Made by a program: the position numbers and the translations under genes
Notes under the pieces: model-generated
The model's input: the letters and a program-made list of their open reading frames with translations, nothing else
What the model was told of the DNA's origin: nothing
Databases searched by the model: none
In this document: in pieces, positions 26,037 to 35,315 of the stretch
How the letters are laid out: the number at the start of each line of letters is the position of its first letter
Numbering within the stretch: position 1 is the stretch's first letter
From: Bacteriovoracaceae bacterium
Lineage (GTDB): Bacteria; Bdellovibrionota; Bacteriovoracia; Bacteriovoracales; Bacteriovoracaceae
Assembly (NCBI GenBank): GCA_024711325.1
Contig: JANJTC010000001.1
Coordinates: 186,001-250,000, forward strand
Length of the DNA: 64,000 bases
Direction of reading: 5' to 3'

Positions 26037-26921
26037 ATGATGAAAGTCTTTACTTCACCCTTCAATAACCCCTTCATCAATCTGGCCCTGGAGGATCATT
26101 TCCTTCGTGGGGGTGCAGATCTGCCGCTACTGTTTTTTTACGTAAATAGACCCTCAGTTGTTCTGGGAAGATTTCAAAATCCTTGGCTTGAGACTAATCT
26201 ATCCTACTTAGTGGAAAACGATATCTGGTTGGTCAGACGCCAAAGTGGTGGCGGCTGTGTATTTCATGATCATGGGAATTTAAATTTCAGTTTTATCGTT
26301 CCTGAAGGCATGATTGACCGTAAAAAACATGCAGAATTATTAAAAGCGGCCTTCGCTCAAGCTGACATTGAACTTATGATCTCTCCTCGGAATGACCTGT
26401 GGCTTAAATCTCAGGAAGGAGAATGGAAAAAAATTTCAGGTTCTGCCTACAAACAAACAAAGACGGCCTCCTTTCATCATGGCACTTTTTTAGTCAGTAG
26501 CGATCTGGCCCGGCTCGAGGAGAGTTTGAAGCACACGATAATACCTACCCAGACCAAATCCATCGCTTCAGTCCGCTCTCGGGTGATCACTTTGAATGAG
26601 AGGCATCCAGGTGTTGAAATTAAGGATGTCATTGAGCTTGTGGCCCACCATTTTAAAACAATTCCTTTTGAAATAGACGGGACGATTCTCTCATTGCCTG
26701 AGGTTCAGGAGAGTTTCAGACATCTTAATTCCTGGGAATGGCTGTGGGGAGAGACACCTTTGTTTGAAACTCACGGTGTTACTGTTAGGAAAGGCATCAT
26801 TGAAGCGTCAGGTGAGAAATTTACCACTGAAACGATGAAGAGCATTTTTAATGCCACAGAATTACAAAGAATGTTTCCCGATTTTAGTGAGCAGCACAAG
26901 TTGAGCAGCCAGATTTTGTAG
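26037..26921 (+). CDS. lplA: Lipoate--protein ligase A-like protein
   Basis: 294 residues of the BPL/LplA fold. The lipoyl-AMP binding motif RRQSGGGCVFHDHGNLNFSF is complete, and the conserved Lys region is ISGSAYKQTKTASFHHGTFL. A C-terminal accessory domain (about 215-294, LNSWEWLWGETPLFE) is present, as in E. coli LplA. It would attach scavenged lipoate to E2 and GcvH proteins, which fits a scavenger or predator. Either ATG of the ATGATG pair (26037/26040) may be used. Confidence 0.88.
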   Translation: MMKVFTSPFNNPFINLALEDHFLRGGADLPLLFFYVNRPSVVLGRFQNPWLETNLSYLVENDIWLVRRQSGGGCVFHDHGNLNFSFIVPEGMIDRKKHAELLKAAFAQADIELMISPRNDLWLKSQEGEWKKISGSAYKQTKTASFHHGTFLVSSDLARLEESLKHTIIPTQTKSIASVRSRVITLNERHPGVEIKDVIELVAHHFKTIPFEIDGTILSLPEVQESFRHLNSWEWLWGETPLFETHGVTVRKGIIEASGEKFTTETMKSIFNATELQRMFPDFSEQHKLSSQIL

Positions 26922-27159
26922 CTGTCTGATCTTCAAAAGTCCAGTCTGAGTAATTGTCATTTAAATACAAGCAAGCATCCGTTAGGGAATCAAATCGTTC
27001 CTGGAAAACTTCCTGGTCCTCATTCTCAAGAACAGTCACATAATATTCCAAGCGGTCTTCCTGAATCGATTCAGGGTTGGCACCAAATGAAATCATGGCC
27101 ATGAAGTTTCCATTCATGAAGCGGGTATAAGACCAATTTTCAATATTTACACACTGCAT
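26884..27159 (-). CDS. 91-residue hypothetical protein with C-terminal GCSTC motif
   Basis: Acidic cytosolic protein, no signal peptide. The body resembles a small alpha/beta domain (LEYYVTVLENEDQEVFQERF; LTDACLYLNDNYSDWTFED). It ends in KSGCSTCAAH, a CxxC pair at the extreme C-terminus that could bind metal or undergo disulfide exchange. The 3' end is antisense to the last 38 bases of lplA. I do not recognise the family. Confidence 0.6.
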   Translation of the reverse strand: MQCVNIENWSYTRFMNGNFMAMISFGANPESIQEDRLEYYVTVLENEDQEVFQERFDSLTDACLYLNDNYSDWTFEDQTATKSGCSTCAAH

Positions 27160-27184
27160 CCGACACTCTCGATCAAGTAAAGTC

Positions 27185-27213
27185 TTGTATTCCTAGAGCA
27201 TCTAGTCTATAGT
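27185..27213 (+). promoter_or_regulatory. Sigma-70-type promoter for rpmG
   Basis: TTGTAT, 17 bases, then TATAGT, ending 41 bases before the rpmG ATG. Spacing is ideal and both boxes are close to consensus, as expected for a ribosomal protein gene. Confidence 0.55.
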
Positions 27214-27254
27214 TTGTGGACTTTTATGTAAATGATTACCATTGCGAGGATATT

Positions 27255-27431
27255 ATGGCGAAGGGACCACGAGTTATTGTGACTTTAGAATGTACAGAAG
27301 CTAGAAAAGAAGGATCTTCTCCTTCTCGTTATACAACTACAAAAAACAAGAAAACGACTCCAGAGCGTCTTGAAATGAAGAAGTATAACCCAAATCTTCG
27401 TCGTCACACTGTTCACAAAGAAATTAAGTAA
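27255..27431 (+). CDS. rpmG: 50S ribosomal protein L33 (zinc-free form)
   Basis: 58 residues from ATG 27255, preceded by GCGAGGA; longer in-frame starts upstream add unrelated sequence. It contains the L33 core [21 protein letters not shown] and the tail [10 protein letters not shown]. Only one Cys remains (LECTEA) and both CxxC pairs are missing, so this is the C-minus, zinc-independent form. It is not next to rpmB, which lies 3.8 kb away on the other strand. Confidence 0.95.
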   Translation: MAKGPRVIVTLECTEARKEGSSPSRYTTTKNKKTTPERLEMKKYNPNLRRHTVHKEIK

Positions 27432-27457
27432 TTTCTCATCTTTTTGAGTTAATTAAT

Positions 27458-27487
27458 AAAAAAGGGACACTTAGGTGTCCCTTTTTT
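27458..27487. terminator. Bidirectional terminator between rpmG and the DUF4340 gene
   Basis: AAAAAAGGGACAC-TTAG-GTGTCCCTTTTTT is a perfect 13-bp stem with T-runs in both directions, between two convergent genes. Confidence 0.9.
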
Positions 27488-27490
27488 ATT

Positions 27491-28486
27491 TTATTTAAGC
27501 TCATTCGGTTTGATTTGCAGCATTTTTAATTGGGCCTGATCTATCAGGAGAAAAGACTGTTTTTCATCAGTCGAAAGTGCGTAAGTTCCACTCTTGATCA
27601 CATTCATTCCAGGGATCTGGCTCCGGACATCACTGATGATGTAGTTGCGCACACCTTGAGTTGAAATAATCTTCAGGTTAAGTCCTGGACCCGTCATGGT
27701 CTTTTGCATGAAGGCCTGTTGTTCAGGATTGAGCTGGTCGAGAATGGAATAACTCTTAACTTCTTCCAGACGTTCAAAGAGCTTATTGACTTTAGTCTCA
27801 GATAGCTGGTTTCCACTTTGATCAATCCACTGATCATCGCGTTTGAGGATTTTTAACTGGAGCCCGGCCGGGCCATAAATTTCAAGAGAATTAAGTGAGT
27901 CCATATTTAAAGCGAAAACTTTTGATTCAACTAATTGGGCCAGGTCATAACTCTCCAATGCCATTTCTATAGGATCAATCTGGTAGATCTGATCCTGGCT
28001 TGAAAGAGAAAGGTAAGCAGAGTTATCAATTGGATTAATAAGACCAATTTTAAATTCGAAGTTTTTGTTTTTTTGGTTAGTGAAAAACAATGTCAAAGTA
28101 GGGTTATCCAGTGAGAAACTGGTGATGTTAATGGGTTCAAGCCGGTGAAAATTTCTGACTCTTATGACATTTAAAGCATCAATGATCTTTGAAATGACAT
28201 CACCTTTTAAGCGCAAAACCTGAGGTTCTATCATTTGCCATGGGCCACTTAGATTGGCCTCGGGATGTGTGTTCTCAAAGATAAAAGTACCGTGTTTGTT
28301 AGTCAGTTTGAAGCTCTTAAGTCTTTGGAGTTCATTGATGGGGACCGGATTGGCATAAATTTGAGCAATATCCACTTCAGGTGTTTGAGACTCAAATACC
28401 TCGGCGAATAACCCCAAAAACAGAAGAACAAAAAAGAAAAAAACTACCAAGAAGGTAGAAAGGGAGAGTCTTCGTCGGTTCTTCAT
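27491..28486 (-). CDS. DUF4340-like membrane-anchored protein
   Basis: 331 residues. One N-terminal membrane helix (LSTFLVVFFFFVLLFLGLFA) anchors a large extracytoplasmic beta-rich part with repeated units of the DUF4340 kind (WQMIEPQVLRLKGDVISKIIDAL; FEFKIGLINPIDNSAYLSLS). DUF4340 proteins often accompany gliding-type ABC transporter genes, but none is seen here. The start overlaps the upstream gene by 4 bases, so they form a two-gene operon. Function is unknown. Confidence 0.7.
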   Translation of the reverse strand: MKNRRRLSLSTFLVVFFFFVLLFLGLFAEVFESQTPEVDIAQIYANPVPINELQRLKSFKLTNKHGTFIFENTHPEANLSGPWQMIEPQVLRLKGDVISKIIDALNVIRVRNFHRLEPINITSFSLDNPTLTLFFTNQKNKNFEFKIGLINPIDNSAYLSLSSQDQIYQIDPIEMALESYDLAQLVESKVFALNMDSLNSLEIYGPAGLQLKILKRDDQWIDQSGNQLSETKVNKLFERLEEVKSYSILDQLNPEQQAFMQKTMTGPGLNLKIISTQGVRNYIISDVRSQIPGMNVIKSGTYALSTDEKQSFLLIDQAQLKMLQIKPNELK

Positions 28487-29235
28487 GGATTTGAATCGTC
28501 TTCAGCGTCTTTCTTGCCTTTTTTCTTATCCGGAAGAGTAGGTTCGATCGACTTTAAAAAGTTTCTTAGATGATCCCGTTCACCTTTCATGCTAAATGAG
28601 AATTTACACTGAAGTCGGTAATCAGGTTTAGTTGAACTGATGATTCGACTTCTCATGGCATAGTGATGGCAATAAGTCACATCTGCTGTCATCATGAAGT
28701 TTTGAGGAATTAAAAATTCCACAACAACAGACTGACCTTGGAGAAACTTATCTTTGGTAAAACTCAACATATGTTCCATGTTGATATCTGATAATAAGAT
28801 AAAACCATAGGAGACTTTTTCCAGGTCTGGTGGCTGGCGCTGATAGGGTCGTTCCAGAATGGGGTTTGGTTTATTGGTTTCCAGCCCTTGCAGTGTTTGT
28901 TCGGCTATTATCTCTTCTGCTTCATTTAATGCTTTATTTTCTGTTTCTTCAGATGGTGCTTCTTCAGTCTGGGTTTCTTCTCCTAACGACTCCATTAAGG
29001 AGTTCATTCCGACTTCCGTGGCCTTACCACCAATGGGAACGACGTTATCGGGAGCATCTGAAGGATCTGATAACTTATAATAGTTTTTAATATCTTCGAT
29101 GAAGAGAGGGATTCCGGCCGCTTCACATTCTTTCATTCTTCTTCCAATGGCCGCTTCAATTTCATCACGCAGACCCCAAAGGCGAATAGAGATTTTTTTC
29201 ACTTCAATTGGATGGCCGCTTTTATTATAAATCAT
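28483..29235 (-). CDS. Hypothetical cytosolic protein, possibly a divergent PilZ-like domain
   Basis: 250 residues, no signal peptide. The N-terminal part is a charged helical domain (WGLRDEIEAAIGRRMKECEA), the middle is an acidic low-complexity linker (about 78-125, many Glu), and the C-terminal part (about 130-235) looks beta-barrel-like: SYGFILLSDINMEHMLSF, VVVEFLIPQ, YRLQCKFSFSM. The last part loosely recalls PilZ, but no clear RxxxR...DxSxxG motif is present, so that is a guess. It ends with a Lys/Asp-rich tail. It is the first gene of the unit with the DUF4340 protein. Confidence 0.6.
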   Translation of the reverse strand: MIYNKSGHPIEVKKISIRLWGLRDEIEAAIGRRMKECEAAGIPLFIEDIKNYYKLSDPSDAPDNVVPIGGKATEVGMNSLMESLGEETQTEEAPSEETENKALNEAEEIIAEQTLQGLETNKPNPILERPYQRQPPDLEKVSYGFILLSDINMEHMLSFTKDKFLQGQSVVVEFLIPQNFMMTADVTYCHHYAMRSRIISSTKPDYRLQCKFSFSMKGERDHLRNFLKSIEPTLPDKKKGKKDAEDDSNP

Positions 29236-29414
29236 TCATTTTCCTCTTCCCTCTATTGTGACCTAAGTCTTGATTTAGATAAAGAGAGGAAAAAGCATTC
29301 CGACTAGTTTACTTGTAATTGACTGATTGCGTAAGACTATTTTTCCTCCCCCTGTAAATTACTCAAGACATCCTACAATTAAAGAACGTGAAAAATTTGA
29401 AGTTAGGAGAACGA

Positions 29415-31136
29415 ATGAAAAAAATGTCTGTTGCTGCCGTACTTGGTCTCGCAGTTTTATCAACAAGTGCTTTTGCAAAGAGTGCTCAGTCCATGGAAGC
29501 ACCATTTTTTCCTGGTGAAGTTCTGGTTAAAGTAAAACCGGGAGCTATGGGGAAGTTTCTCGCAAAGAAATCATTCCTTGGCGCAGACGTTAAGAGAGAA
29601 TTAAAGCTTCTGGCCGGTGATTATTTGCTTTTGAAAACAAACAGCAAATCAACTCAGGGCCTTGTAAATGAATTGAATAATCTGGATGAAGTAGCATTTG
29701 CTGAACCAAACTATATTTATAAAGCGATCAATTCAATTCCTTCTGTTGAAGGTATGCTGACTGGTACAGTTAAAGAATACCAAAGTTCTCTTGCCCCACG
29801 AGACGCTCTTTATGGAAAACTTTGGGGTCTTAACAACACTGGTTCCAATGAACCTGATAGAAACGGTGGATCTTCTACAACTCCAGGTGTCTCTGGTGCC
29901 GATGTTGATGCTGAGAAGGCATGGTCGATTACCCGTGGGGATAAGAAAGTTGTTGTTGCAGTCATCGATACCGGTATTGATTACAATCATCCAGATCTTA
30001 AAAACAACATGTGGGTTAATGAAAAAGAAATTCCTGGAAATGGAATTGATGATGATAGAAATGGTTATATTGATGACATCCATGGTTGGAATGCCAATGC
30101 TAAAAATGGAAATCCGATGGATGGAAATGACCATGGTACCCACTGTGCTGGTACTATCGGTGCTGAACATAACAATGGTCTCGGTGTTGCCGGTGTTATG
30201 GGTGACGTTTCCCTTATGGCAGTTAAATTCCTTTCTGATGAAGGATCTGGATCACTGGCAGATGCAGTTGTGGCCATTGATTATGCGACTCGCATGAATG
30301 TAGACGTCATGAGTAACTCATGGGGTGGTGGTGGTTTTTCGCAGGCGCTGGAAGACTCAATCAAGGCAGCAAAAGATAAAGGCATTGTGTTCGTAGCTGC
30401 TGCCGGAAATGACGGTACCAATAACGATTCCCGCCCATCATATCCTGCTAACTACCAAGTTGATAACGTCATCAGTGTGGCTTCACATACTGCTCAAGAT
30501 GTTCTTTCTTCATTCTCTTGTTTTGGTAAGAGAACTGTTCATGTTGCAGCTCCAGGCAGTAACGTTCTATCCTCAACTCCTAATGGTGAATATAAGGTGT
30601 TCTCCGGAACATCGATGGCAACTCCCCACGTTTCAGGTGTAGTCGGGCTTCTGATTGCAGAGAAAGGAAGACTTCCGGTGCTTGAACTTCGCAATCGTTT
30701 GATGGCCACAACTGTTCCAGCTTCTTCTTATAGAAAATCAACAGCTGCCGGTGGACGTGTGAGTGCTTATAACTTTCTAACAAATACTCGAATTCCACGT
30801 CAGGAACCGAATGAAAATGCCTGGAGAGTTGAAGCACTTTCTGATGTCTTCGAAACTACCCATCCATATGCTAACAATACTAAGACCAGCAAAACCTATA
30901 CTTTCCCTGGAGCGAAGTATGTGAAGTTTGTGGTTGAAAAGTATGACACTGAAACCGGCTATGACTTCGTTACATTTAAAGATGCCAAAGGTTCTGTGAT
31001 GGAAAAACTCTCTGGTAAAGGAGAGAATTATGAAACTGATTATACTGAAACAAATTCAGTCACAGTTGAATTCTCGTCTGACTCGAGTCAGTCTAGTTGG
31101 GGTGTTGTGATAAAAGATGTGAAAGTTATTTATTAA
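29415..31136 (+). CDS. Exported subtilisin-family protease with C-terminal CUB-like domain
   Basis: 573 residues from ATG 29415 (TTAGGAGAACGA just upstream). Signal peptide MKKMSVAAVLGLAVLSTSAFA; then an inhibitor-like prodomain to about residue 105 (LAEVAFAEPNYIYKA type); then an S8 domain with Asp in VIDTGIDYNHPDL (about 184), His in NDHGTHCAGTIG (about 239), oxyanion Asn in AAAGNDGTN and Ser in SGTSMATPHVSG (about 399). Residues from about 478 onward (THPYANNTKTSKTYTFPGA; TGYDFVTFKDAKG) look like a CUB or similar beta-sandwich domain. A secreted digestive protease is likely. Confidence 0.9.
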   Translation: MKKMSVAAVLGLAVLSTSAFAKSAQSMEAPFFPGEVLVKVKPGAMGKFLAKKSFLGADVKRELKLLAGDYLLLKTNSKSTQGLVNELNNLDEVAFAEPNYIYKAINSIPSVEGMLTGTVKEYQSSLAPRDALYGKLWGLNNTGSNEPDRNGGSSTTPGVSGADVDAEKAWSITRGDKKVVVAVIDTGIDYNHPDLKNNMWVNEKEIPGNGIDDDRNGYIDDIHGWNANAKNGNPMDGNDHGTHCAGTIGAEHNNGLGVAGVMGDVSLMAVKFLSDEGSGSLADAVVAIDYATRMNVDVMSNSWGGGGFSQALEDSIKAAKDKGIVFVAAAGNDGTNNDSRPSYPANYQVDNVISVASHTAQDVLSSFSCFGKRTVHVAAPGSNVLSSTPNGEYKVFSGTSMATPHVSGVVGLLIAEKGRLPVLELRNRLMATTVPASSYRKSTAAGGRVSAYNFLTNTRIPRQEPNENAWRVEALSDVFETTHPYANNTKTSKTYTFPGAKYVKFVVEKYDTETGYDFVTFKDAKGSVMEKLSGKGENYETDYTETNSVTVEFSSDSSQSSWGVVIKDVKVIY

Positions 31137-31145
31137 GAATTTCAG

Positions 31146-31171
31146 GGGCCTCTTCGGGGGCCCTTTTTTTT
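31146..31171 (+). terminator. Terminator of the subtilase gene
   Basis: GGGCCTC-TTCG-GGGGCCC stem (one G-U pair) with a UUCG tetraloop, followed by eight T, just after the protease stop codon. Confidence 0.85.
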
Positions 31172-31181
31172 ATTAAAATGC

Positions 31182-31208
31182 AAAAAAAAAAGCCCTCATT
31201 CGAGGGCT
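31182..31208 (-). terminator. Terminator of rpmB
   Basis: On the minus strand AGCCCTC-GAAT-GAGGGCT forms a 7-bp stem followed by nine T, 33 bases after the rpmB stop. Confidence 0.87.
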
Positions 31209-31241
31209 CGTTACTTTTTATGGTAAAGGTTATTTATACTA

Positions 31242-31463
31242 CTATTTGTAGTACTTACGTAAAAATTTAGAAAGACCCATTTTATCGAGAGTCTTGATAG
31301 TAGAAGTAGCTAGTTTAAGGCGGATAGTTTGACCAGACTCAGGATCAAAAACTTTCTTAGTCTTAAGGTTAGGCTGCTTGAAAGTACGTGTCTTGATGTT
31401 TGAGTGAGACACTTTATGGTTTGCCTGACGGCTCTTACCAGTTAGATCACATTGACGTGCCAT
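31242..31463 (-). CDS. rpmB: 50S ribosomal protein L28
   Basis: 73 residues with the L28 signature at the N-terminus (MARQCDLTGKSRQANHKVSH) and the C-terminal LKLATSTIKTLDKMGLSKFL. Zinc-binding CxxC pairs are absent (one Cys only), matching the C-minus L33 in this genome. It has its own promoter and terminator and is not in an operon with rpmG. Confidence 0.95.
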   Translation of the reverse strand: MARQCDLTGKSRQANHKVSHSNIKTRTFKQPNLKTKKVFDPESGQTIRLKLATSTIKTLDKMGLSKFLRKYYK

Positions 31464-31503
31464 AATAATTCCCTTGTCGTTAGTCTTATTTTAAAGTCCA
31501 AAA

Positions 31504-31532
31504 AATCTAAACTTTTTTAAGCACCTTGGCAA
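31504..31532 (-). promoter_or_regulatory. Sigma-70-type promoter for rpmB
   Basis: On the minus strand TTGCCA, 17 bases, then TAGATT; the -10 box ends about 40 bases before the rpmB ATG. The boxes are plausible but were not tested against a background model. Confidence 0.45.
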
Positions 31533-31623
31533 TAGCAAAACTGAAGAATCTTGTGGACTTAACTCTTTTAGGGTTTCATACTCTTTTCAATTCAAATCCC
31601 ATTCTCTTTAAAGGTGGTCCTTC

Positions 31624-33924
31624 ATGTCACTTAAGCCCTTGAATATTAAATCAAAACTACTTCCAGCGCCTACCGGTGGCCCCCTTTATTCTGTAGCGAT
31701 TAAGGATGCCGGGCAAAATGAAGTAAAACTGGCCAACCCTAAGGCCACAAGATCCCTTATCGCGTTGATGGATCTGGCCGCTGTTAATGGTGGGGCCGCT
31801 TGCCACTGGGGTGGACCTTCTGCCATGACAGAAGCATGGACCGCTGTTCACGGACTAATGTTTAAAGAGAAAAATTGGTTTGATAAATACAATTTCGTCA
31901 ATGATATCGGCCACGCTGAAAATGGCATTTACGCCCTTAGAACTGTTTTGGGTTATGGAGATTTAACTCTGGAAACTCTCAAAGGTTTCCGCTCTATGGG
32001 TTCAAAGTTAACTGGTCACGGCGAGTCTCATTTATATCCGGAAGGGGTACTTCTTTCTAACGGTCCTCTGGGATCGGCTTTTCCTCAAGCGCAAGGTCTG
32101 GCCGTCGCAGACAGGATCGCAGGTCGCAGTCGCACCACCATTGTTTCGGTTTCTGATGGGGCGGCGATGGAAGGTGAAGCTAAAGAGGCCTTTAGCGCAG
32201 TTCCAGGACTTGCTCAAAAAGGAAAACTCAATCCTTTCATCATGCTTTTGTCTGATAACAACACTAAGCTTGGTGGACGTATCGATAAAGATTCATTTTC
32301 TATGCAACCAACTTTTGAATCACTGGCACATCAGGGCTGGGAGGTTGTCAAAGTTGAAGACGGGCATAACCTGGAAAAGATCTATCAAATCTTAGAAGAG
32401 TCCATTGTAAAAGTTCAGAAAGATTCTTCTAAACCAATCTGCCTGTGGCTTAAAACTATAAAAGGCTTTGGAGTGAAGGCCACGGCCGACTCTTCCTCAG
32501 GTGGTCACGGCTTCCCACTTAAGGCCCATGACGAAGGCATTCATGCTTTCTTAAAAGAGATCTGGGGTTCAGAAGAAGTGCCGGCCGAGTTCACAAGTTG
32601 GGCAAATGACCTGACTGTTAAGCCAGAGAAAAAAGCATCAACAGGGGCACCTAAGGATAAGATCCAAGTTGGTGTTGCCCGGGCGCTTTCAAGAGCTGCT
32701 AAAGATAATTATCCGGTTTTCTCAATTACCAGTGATCTTCAAGGATCAACCGGGCTTAAAGGTTTTCATACAGAATTTCCTGATCATTACCTGGATATCG
32801 GTGTGGCAGAATCTAACATGGTTTCAACGGCGATTGGTATGAGCAAGGCCGGCTACATTCCCGTAGTTGATACTTTTGCCGCCTTCGGGGTGACGAAAGG
32901 AAATCTTCCTTTGATTATGGCATCACTTTCACAGGCACCAGTCATTGCGGTTTTTTCTCATACTGGTTTTCAAGATGCGGCCGATGGGGCCAGTCACCAG
33001 TCTTTGACTTATATGAGTGCTTTGGCGAGTATTCCTCATCTCAATATTGTGAATGTGGCCTCAGCAAAAGAAGCTGAAGAATATATCTATGGAGCGGTTA
33101 AGAAAATTGCCTTTGAGCGTGAAAGCGGAAATGACGGCGAATCTTATGTCTTCTTCATTGGCCGGGAAAACTTCGCTCTGGAAGTTCAGGCAGGTCTAAA
33201 CTATGAGCTACATAAACCTCAAAAGTTAGCGAGTGGTTCAGATGTGGCAATCGTAGTTTCTGGTTCATTAGTTGCGAAAGGTCTTGAAGCAAAAGAAAAG
33301 CTTAAGGCCAAAGGCATTGAAGCTTCGGTCATCAATCATAGTTTTGTAAATCACTCGGATTTTGCGCAAATCGGAAACTGGATAGCTGATAGTGGATCAA
33401 AAGTTGTAACAGTTGAAGATCATCAGCTTATTGGCGGAATGGGGGCCCAGCTGACTCATCAGTTAAAGCTTCTCGGTCTTGAGTTTGATATTGTTTCATT
33501 GGCGATTAAAGGTGAGTTTGGCCAGAGTGCTTACTCTGCCGACGAATTGTATGCTAAGCACCATGTCGATACTCATGCTATTATCGAGGCGGTTGAAACC
33601 CTACATAACAGAGGAAGTTTTATGAATCTCGATACGGAAATTTTGAAGTCGAAATGGAAAGACATCTCTCATGAGGCCAAAAGAAAATGGGATTCTATTT
33701 CTGAAAAAGATTTAGAAAAAGTGAAAGGTAATGCCGTGGCCCTGGTTTCATTGGTTCAAGAAAAGTTCGGTATTTCAAAAGAAGATGCGACTAAAAAAGT
33801 TGAAGAGCTGATTGCGAAATATCCTAAAGAAGAAATTAAAGCAAAAGTTGAAAAAACTGCAGGTAAAGTATTAGACACGGCCAGCACACTTTTTGATCAG
33901 GTGAAAGACAAGCTAAAAAAATAA
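31624..33924 (+). CDS. tkt: Transketolase fused in frame to a C-terminal CsbD-like domain
   Basis: 766 residues; AAAGGTGGT precedes the ATG. Residues 1-666 are a complete transketolase: thiamine-diphosphate site around [19 protein letters not shown] with LLSDNN, the pyrimidine-binding domain ([48 protein letters not shown]), and the C-terminal domain ending near GAVET-type helix residues. It is a divergent member (SDG, not GDG). Residues 667 to about 725 ([39 protein letters not shown]) match CsbD-like stress proteins, followed by an amphipathic Lys-rich tail. At the junction GAGGAAG sits 4 bases before an in-frame ATG at 33622, so a free CsbD-like protein may also be made. cysK follows 8 bases later. 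Confidence 0.88.
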   Translation: MSLKPLNIKSKLLPAPTGGPLYSVAIKDAGQNEVKLANPKATRSLIALMDLAAVNGGAACHWGGPSAMTEAWTAVHGLMFKEKNWFDKYNFVNDIGHAENGIYALRTVLGYGDLTLETLKGFRSMGSKLTGHGESHLYPEGVLLSNGPLGSAFPQAQGLAVADRIAGRSRTTIVSVSDGAAMEGEAKEAFSAVPGLAQKGKLNPFIMLLSDNNTKLGGRIDKDSFSMQPTFESLAHQGWEVVKVEDGHNLEKIYQILEESIVKVQKDSSKPICLWLKTIKGFGVKATADSSSGGHGFPLKAHDEGIHAFLKEIWGSEEVPAEFTSWANDLTVKPEKKASTGAPKDKIQVGVARALSRAAKDNYPVFSITSDLQGSTGLKGFHTEFPDHYLDIGVAESNMVSTAIGMSKAGYIPVVDTFAAFGVTKGNLPLIMASLSQAPVIAVFSHTGFQDAADGASHQSLTYMSALASIPHLNIVNVASAKEAEEYIYGAVKKIAFERESGNDGESYVFFIGRENFALEVQAGLNYELHKPQKLASGSDVAIVVSGSLVAKGLEAKEKLKAKGIEASVINHSFVNHSDFAQIGNWIADSGSKVVTVEDHQLIGGMGAQLTHQLKLLGLEFDIVSLAIKGEFGQSAYSADELYAKHHVDTHAIIEAVETLHNRGSFMNLDTEILKSKWKDISHEAKRKWDSISEKDLEKVKGNAVALVSLVQEKFGISKEDATKKVEELIAKYPKEEIKAKVEKTAGKVLDTASTLFDQVKDKLKK

Positions 33925-33932
33925 GAGGTCTC

Positions 33933-34844
33933 ATGAAAGGGCAATCAATTCTGGATGTCATTGGGAATACTCCACACATTAAGATCAACCGTTTATTCGG
34001 TTCATCTGAGGTCTGGATCAAACTTGAAAGACAAAATCCGGGAGCCTCTATCAAAGATAGAATTGCCCTTTCAATGATCCAAGAAGCTGAGAAACGGGGT
34101 GACCTTAAAAAGGGCATGACCGTCATTGAACCCACATCAGGCAATACAGGAATTGGACTTGCTCTGGTGTGTGCGGTTAAGGGATATAAGCTCATCATCG
34201 TTATGCCGGAAAGTATGTCGCTTGAGCGCCGTAAAGTGATGGCCGCCTATGGAGCGACGTTGGAGCTGACGCCGAAAGAAAAAGGTATCAAAGGCTCAAT
34301 TGAAAGGGCCCGTGAACTGCAATCAGCAACTCCTGACTCATGGATTCCCATGCAGTTTGATAATCCAGATAATGTTAAAGTTCATGCCGAAACGACTGCC
34401 CAGGAAATATTGAAAGATTTCCCAGAAGGGTTTGATTATCTGGTGACTGGGGTGGGAACAGGTGGGCATTTAACAGCTTTGGGCCAGGTGCTAAAACAGA
34501 AATTTCCTCATTTAAAAGTGATCGCAGTTGAGCCACTGGATTCGCCTGTCCTCTCTGGTGGAGCTCCCGGCCCACATGCCATTCAAGGGATTGGGACAGG
34601 ATTCATTCCAAGTATTCTTGATCGCTCTGTTATTGATCAAGTGATTACAATCTCAAAAGATGAAGCTTTTACTATGGCCCAACGGGCAGCAAAAGAAGAA
34701 GGTCTATTCATCGGTATTTCTTCAGGAGCATCTCTTGCTGCCGTAAATAAAGTTCTATCCCAGGGCCATAAGGGAAGAATTATGACCTTCTGCTATGATA
34801 CCGGCGAGCGCTATTTATCCATTCCAGGACTCTTCGAAACCTAA
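33933..34844 (+). CDS. cysK: Cysteine synthase (O-acetylserine sulfhydrylase family)
   Basis: 303 residues, PLP-dependent. The PLP Lys is in [12 protein letters not shown], the substrate loop is [10 protein letters not shown], and the phosphate cup is [12 protein letters not shown]. The C-terminal [10 protein letters not shown] motif is complete. It makes cysteine from O-acetylserine and sulfide, or is a CysM-like relative; sequence alone does not separate the two. GAGGTCTC precedes the ATG, 8 bases after the transketolase stop, and the VOC gene follows 9 bases later, so the three are probably one transcript. Confidence 0.92.
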   Translation: MKGQSILDVIGNTPHIKINRLFGSSEVWIKLERQNPGASIKDRIALSMIQEAEKRGDLKKGMTVIEPTSGNTGIGLALVCAVKGYKLIIVMPESMSLERRKVMAAYGATLELTPKEKGIKGSIERARELQSATPDSWIPMQFDNPDNVKVHAETTAQEILKDFPEGFDYLVTGVGTGGHLTALGQVLKQKFPHLKVIAVEPLDSPVLSGGAPGPHAIQGIGTGFIPSILDRSVIDQVITISKDEAFTMAQRAAKEEGLFIGISSGASLAAVNKVLSQGHKGRIMTFCYDTGERYLSIPGLFET

Positions 34845-34853
34845 GGAGCACTT

Positions 34854-35315
34854 ATGAGTGTCGTTCCTAATTACGTTCCAAGAGAATACAAAACCATCAA
34901 TATTCAATTAGTCGTTAAGGATGCCCATAAGGCACTTAAGTTCTACAATAATGCTTTTGGTGCTGAGATCACGATGAAACTGGAAGATCCTGATGGGACT
35001 ATCATTCACGCTGAAATGAAAATTGATGACACTATCATTATGCTCTCGGAAGAAAACCCTCAATTCAATTTAAGTCCCACATCATTGGGAGGTTCTTCCG
35101 TCGTTCTTCAGATTTATACTGGGGATGCGGAAGGTTTGTTTGAAAGTGCCATTATGGCCGGAGCGGAAGAAATATTCCCAATAAGATCTCAGTTCTACGG
35201 AGACCGAGCTGGCAGAGTGAAAGATCCCTTTGGCCATCAATGGATCATTGCCACTCATATGGAAGATGTTACGGCGCGGGAGATTCAAAAACGGTTCAAT
35301 GAGCTTTATAGTTAG
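34854..35315 (+). CDS. VOC-family (glyoxalase/PhnB-like) protein
   Basis: 153 residues with the VOC fold as in PhnB/YdcJ-type proteins: INIQLVVKDAHKALKFYNNAFG at the N-terminus, DGTIIHAEMKIDDTIIMLSEE in the middle and YGDRAGRVKDPFGHQWIIAT at the C-terminus. Metal ligands of true glyoxalase I are not all clear, so the reaction is unknown. AAGGAGCACTT precedes the ATG. It is the last gene of the tkt-cysK unit and overlaps the convergent oxygenase stop by 4 bases. Confidence 0.85.
   Translation: MSVVPNYVPREYKTINIQLVVKDAHKALKFYNNAFGAEITMKLEDPDGTIIHAEMKIDDTIIMLSEENPQFNLSPTSLGGSSVVLQIYTGDAEGLFESAIMAGAEEIFPIRSQFYGDRAGRVKDPFGHQWIIATHMEDVTAREIQKRFNELYS

Noticed and set aside
28483-29235. Firm PilZ assignment
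   Set aside because: The C-terminal part is beta-rich, but the RxxxR and DxSxxG motifs that bind c-di-GMP cannot be placed.
29733-30297. Open frames of 145 and 168 codons inside the subtilase gene
   Set aside because: Both are shadows of the protease, are low-complexity (Met/Ile/Ser rich), and the protease catalytic motifs are intact in the other frame.
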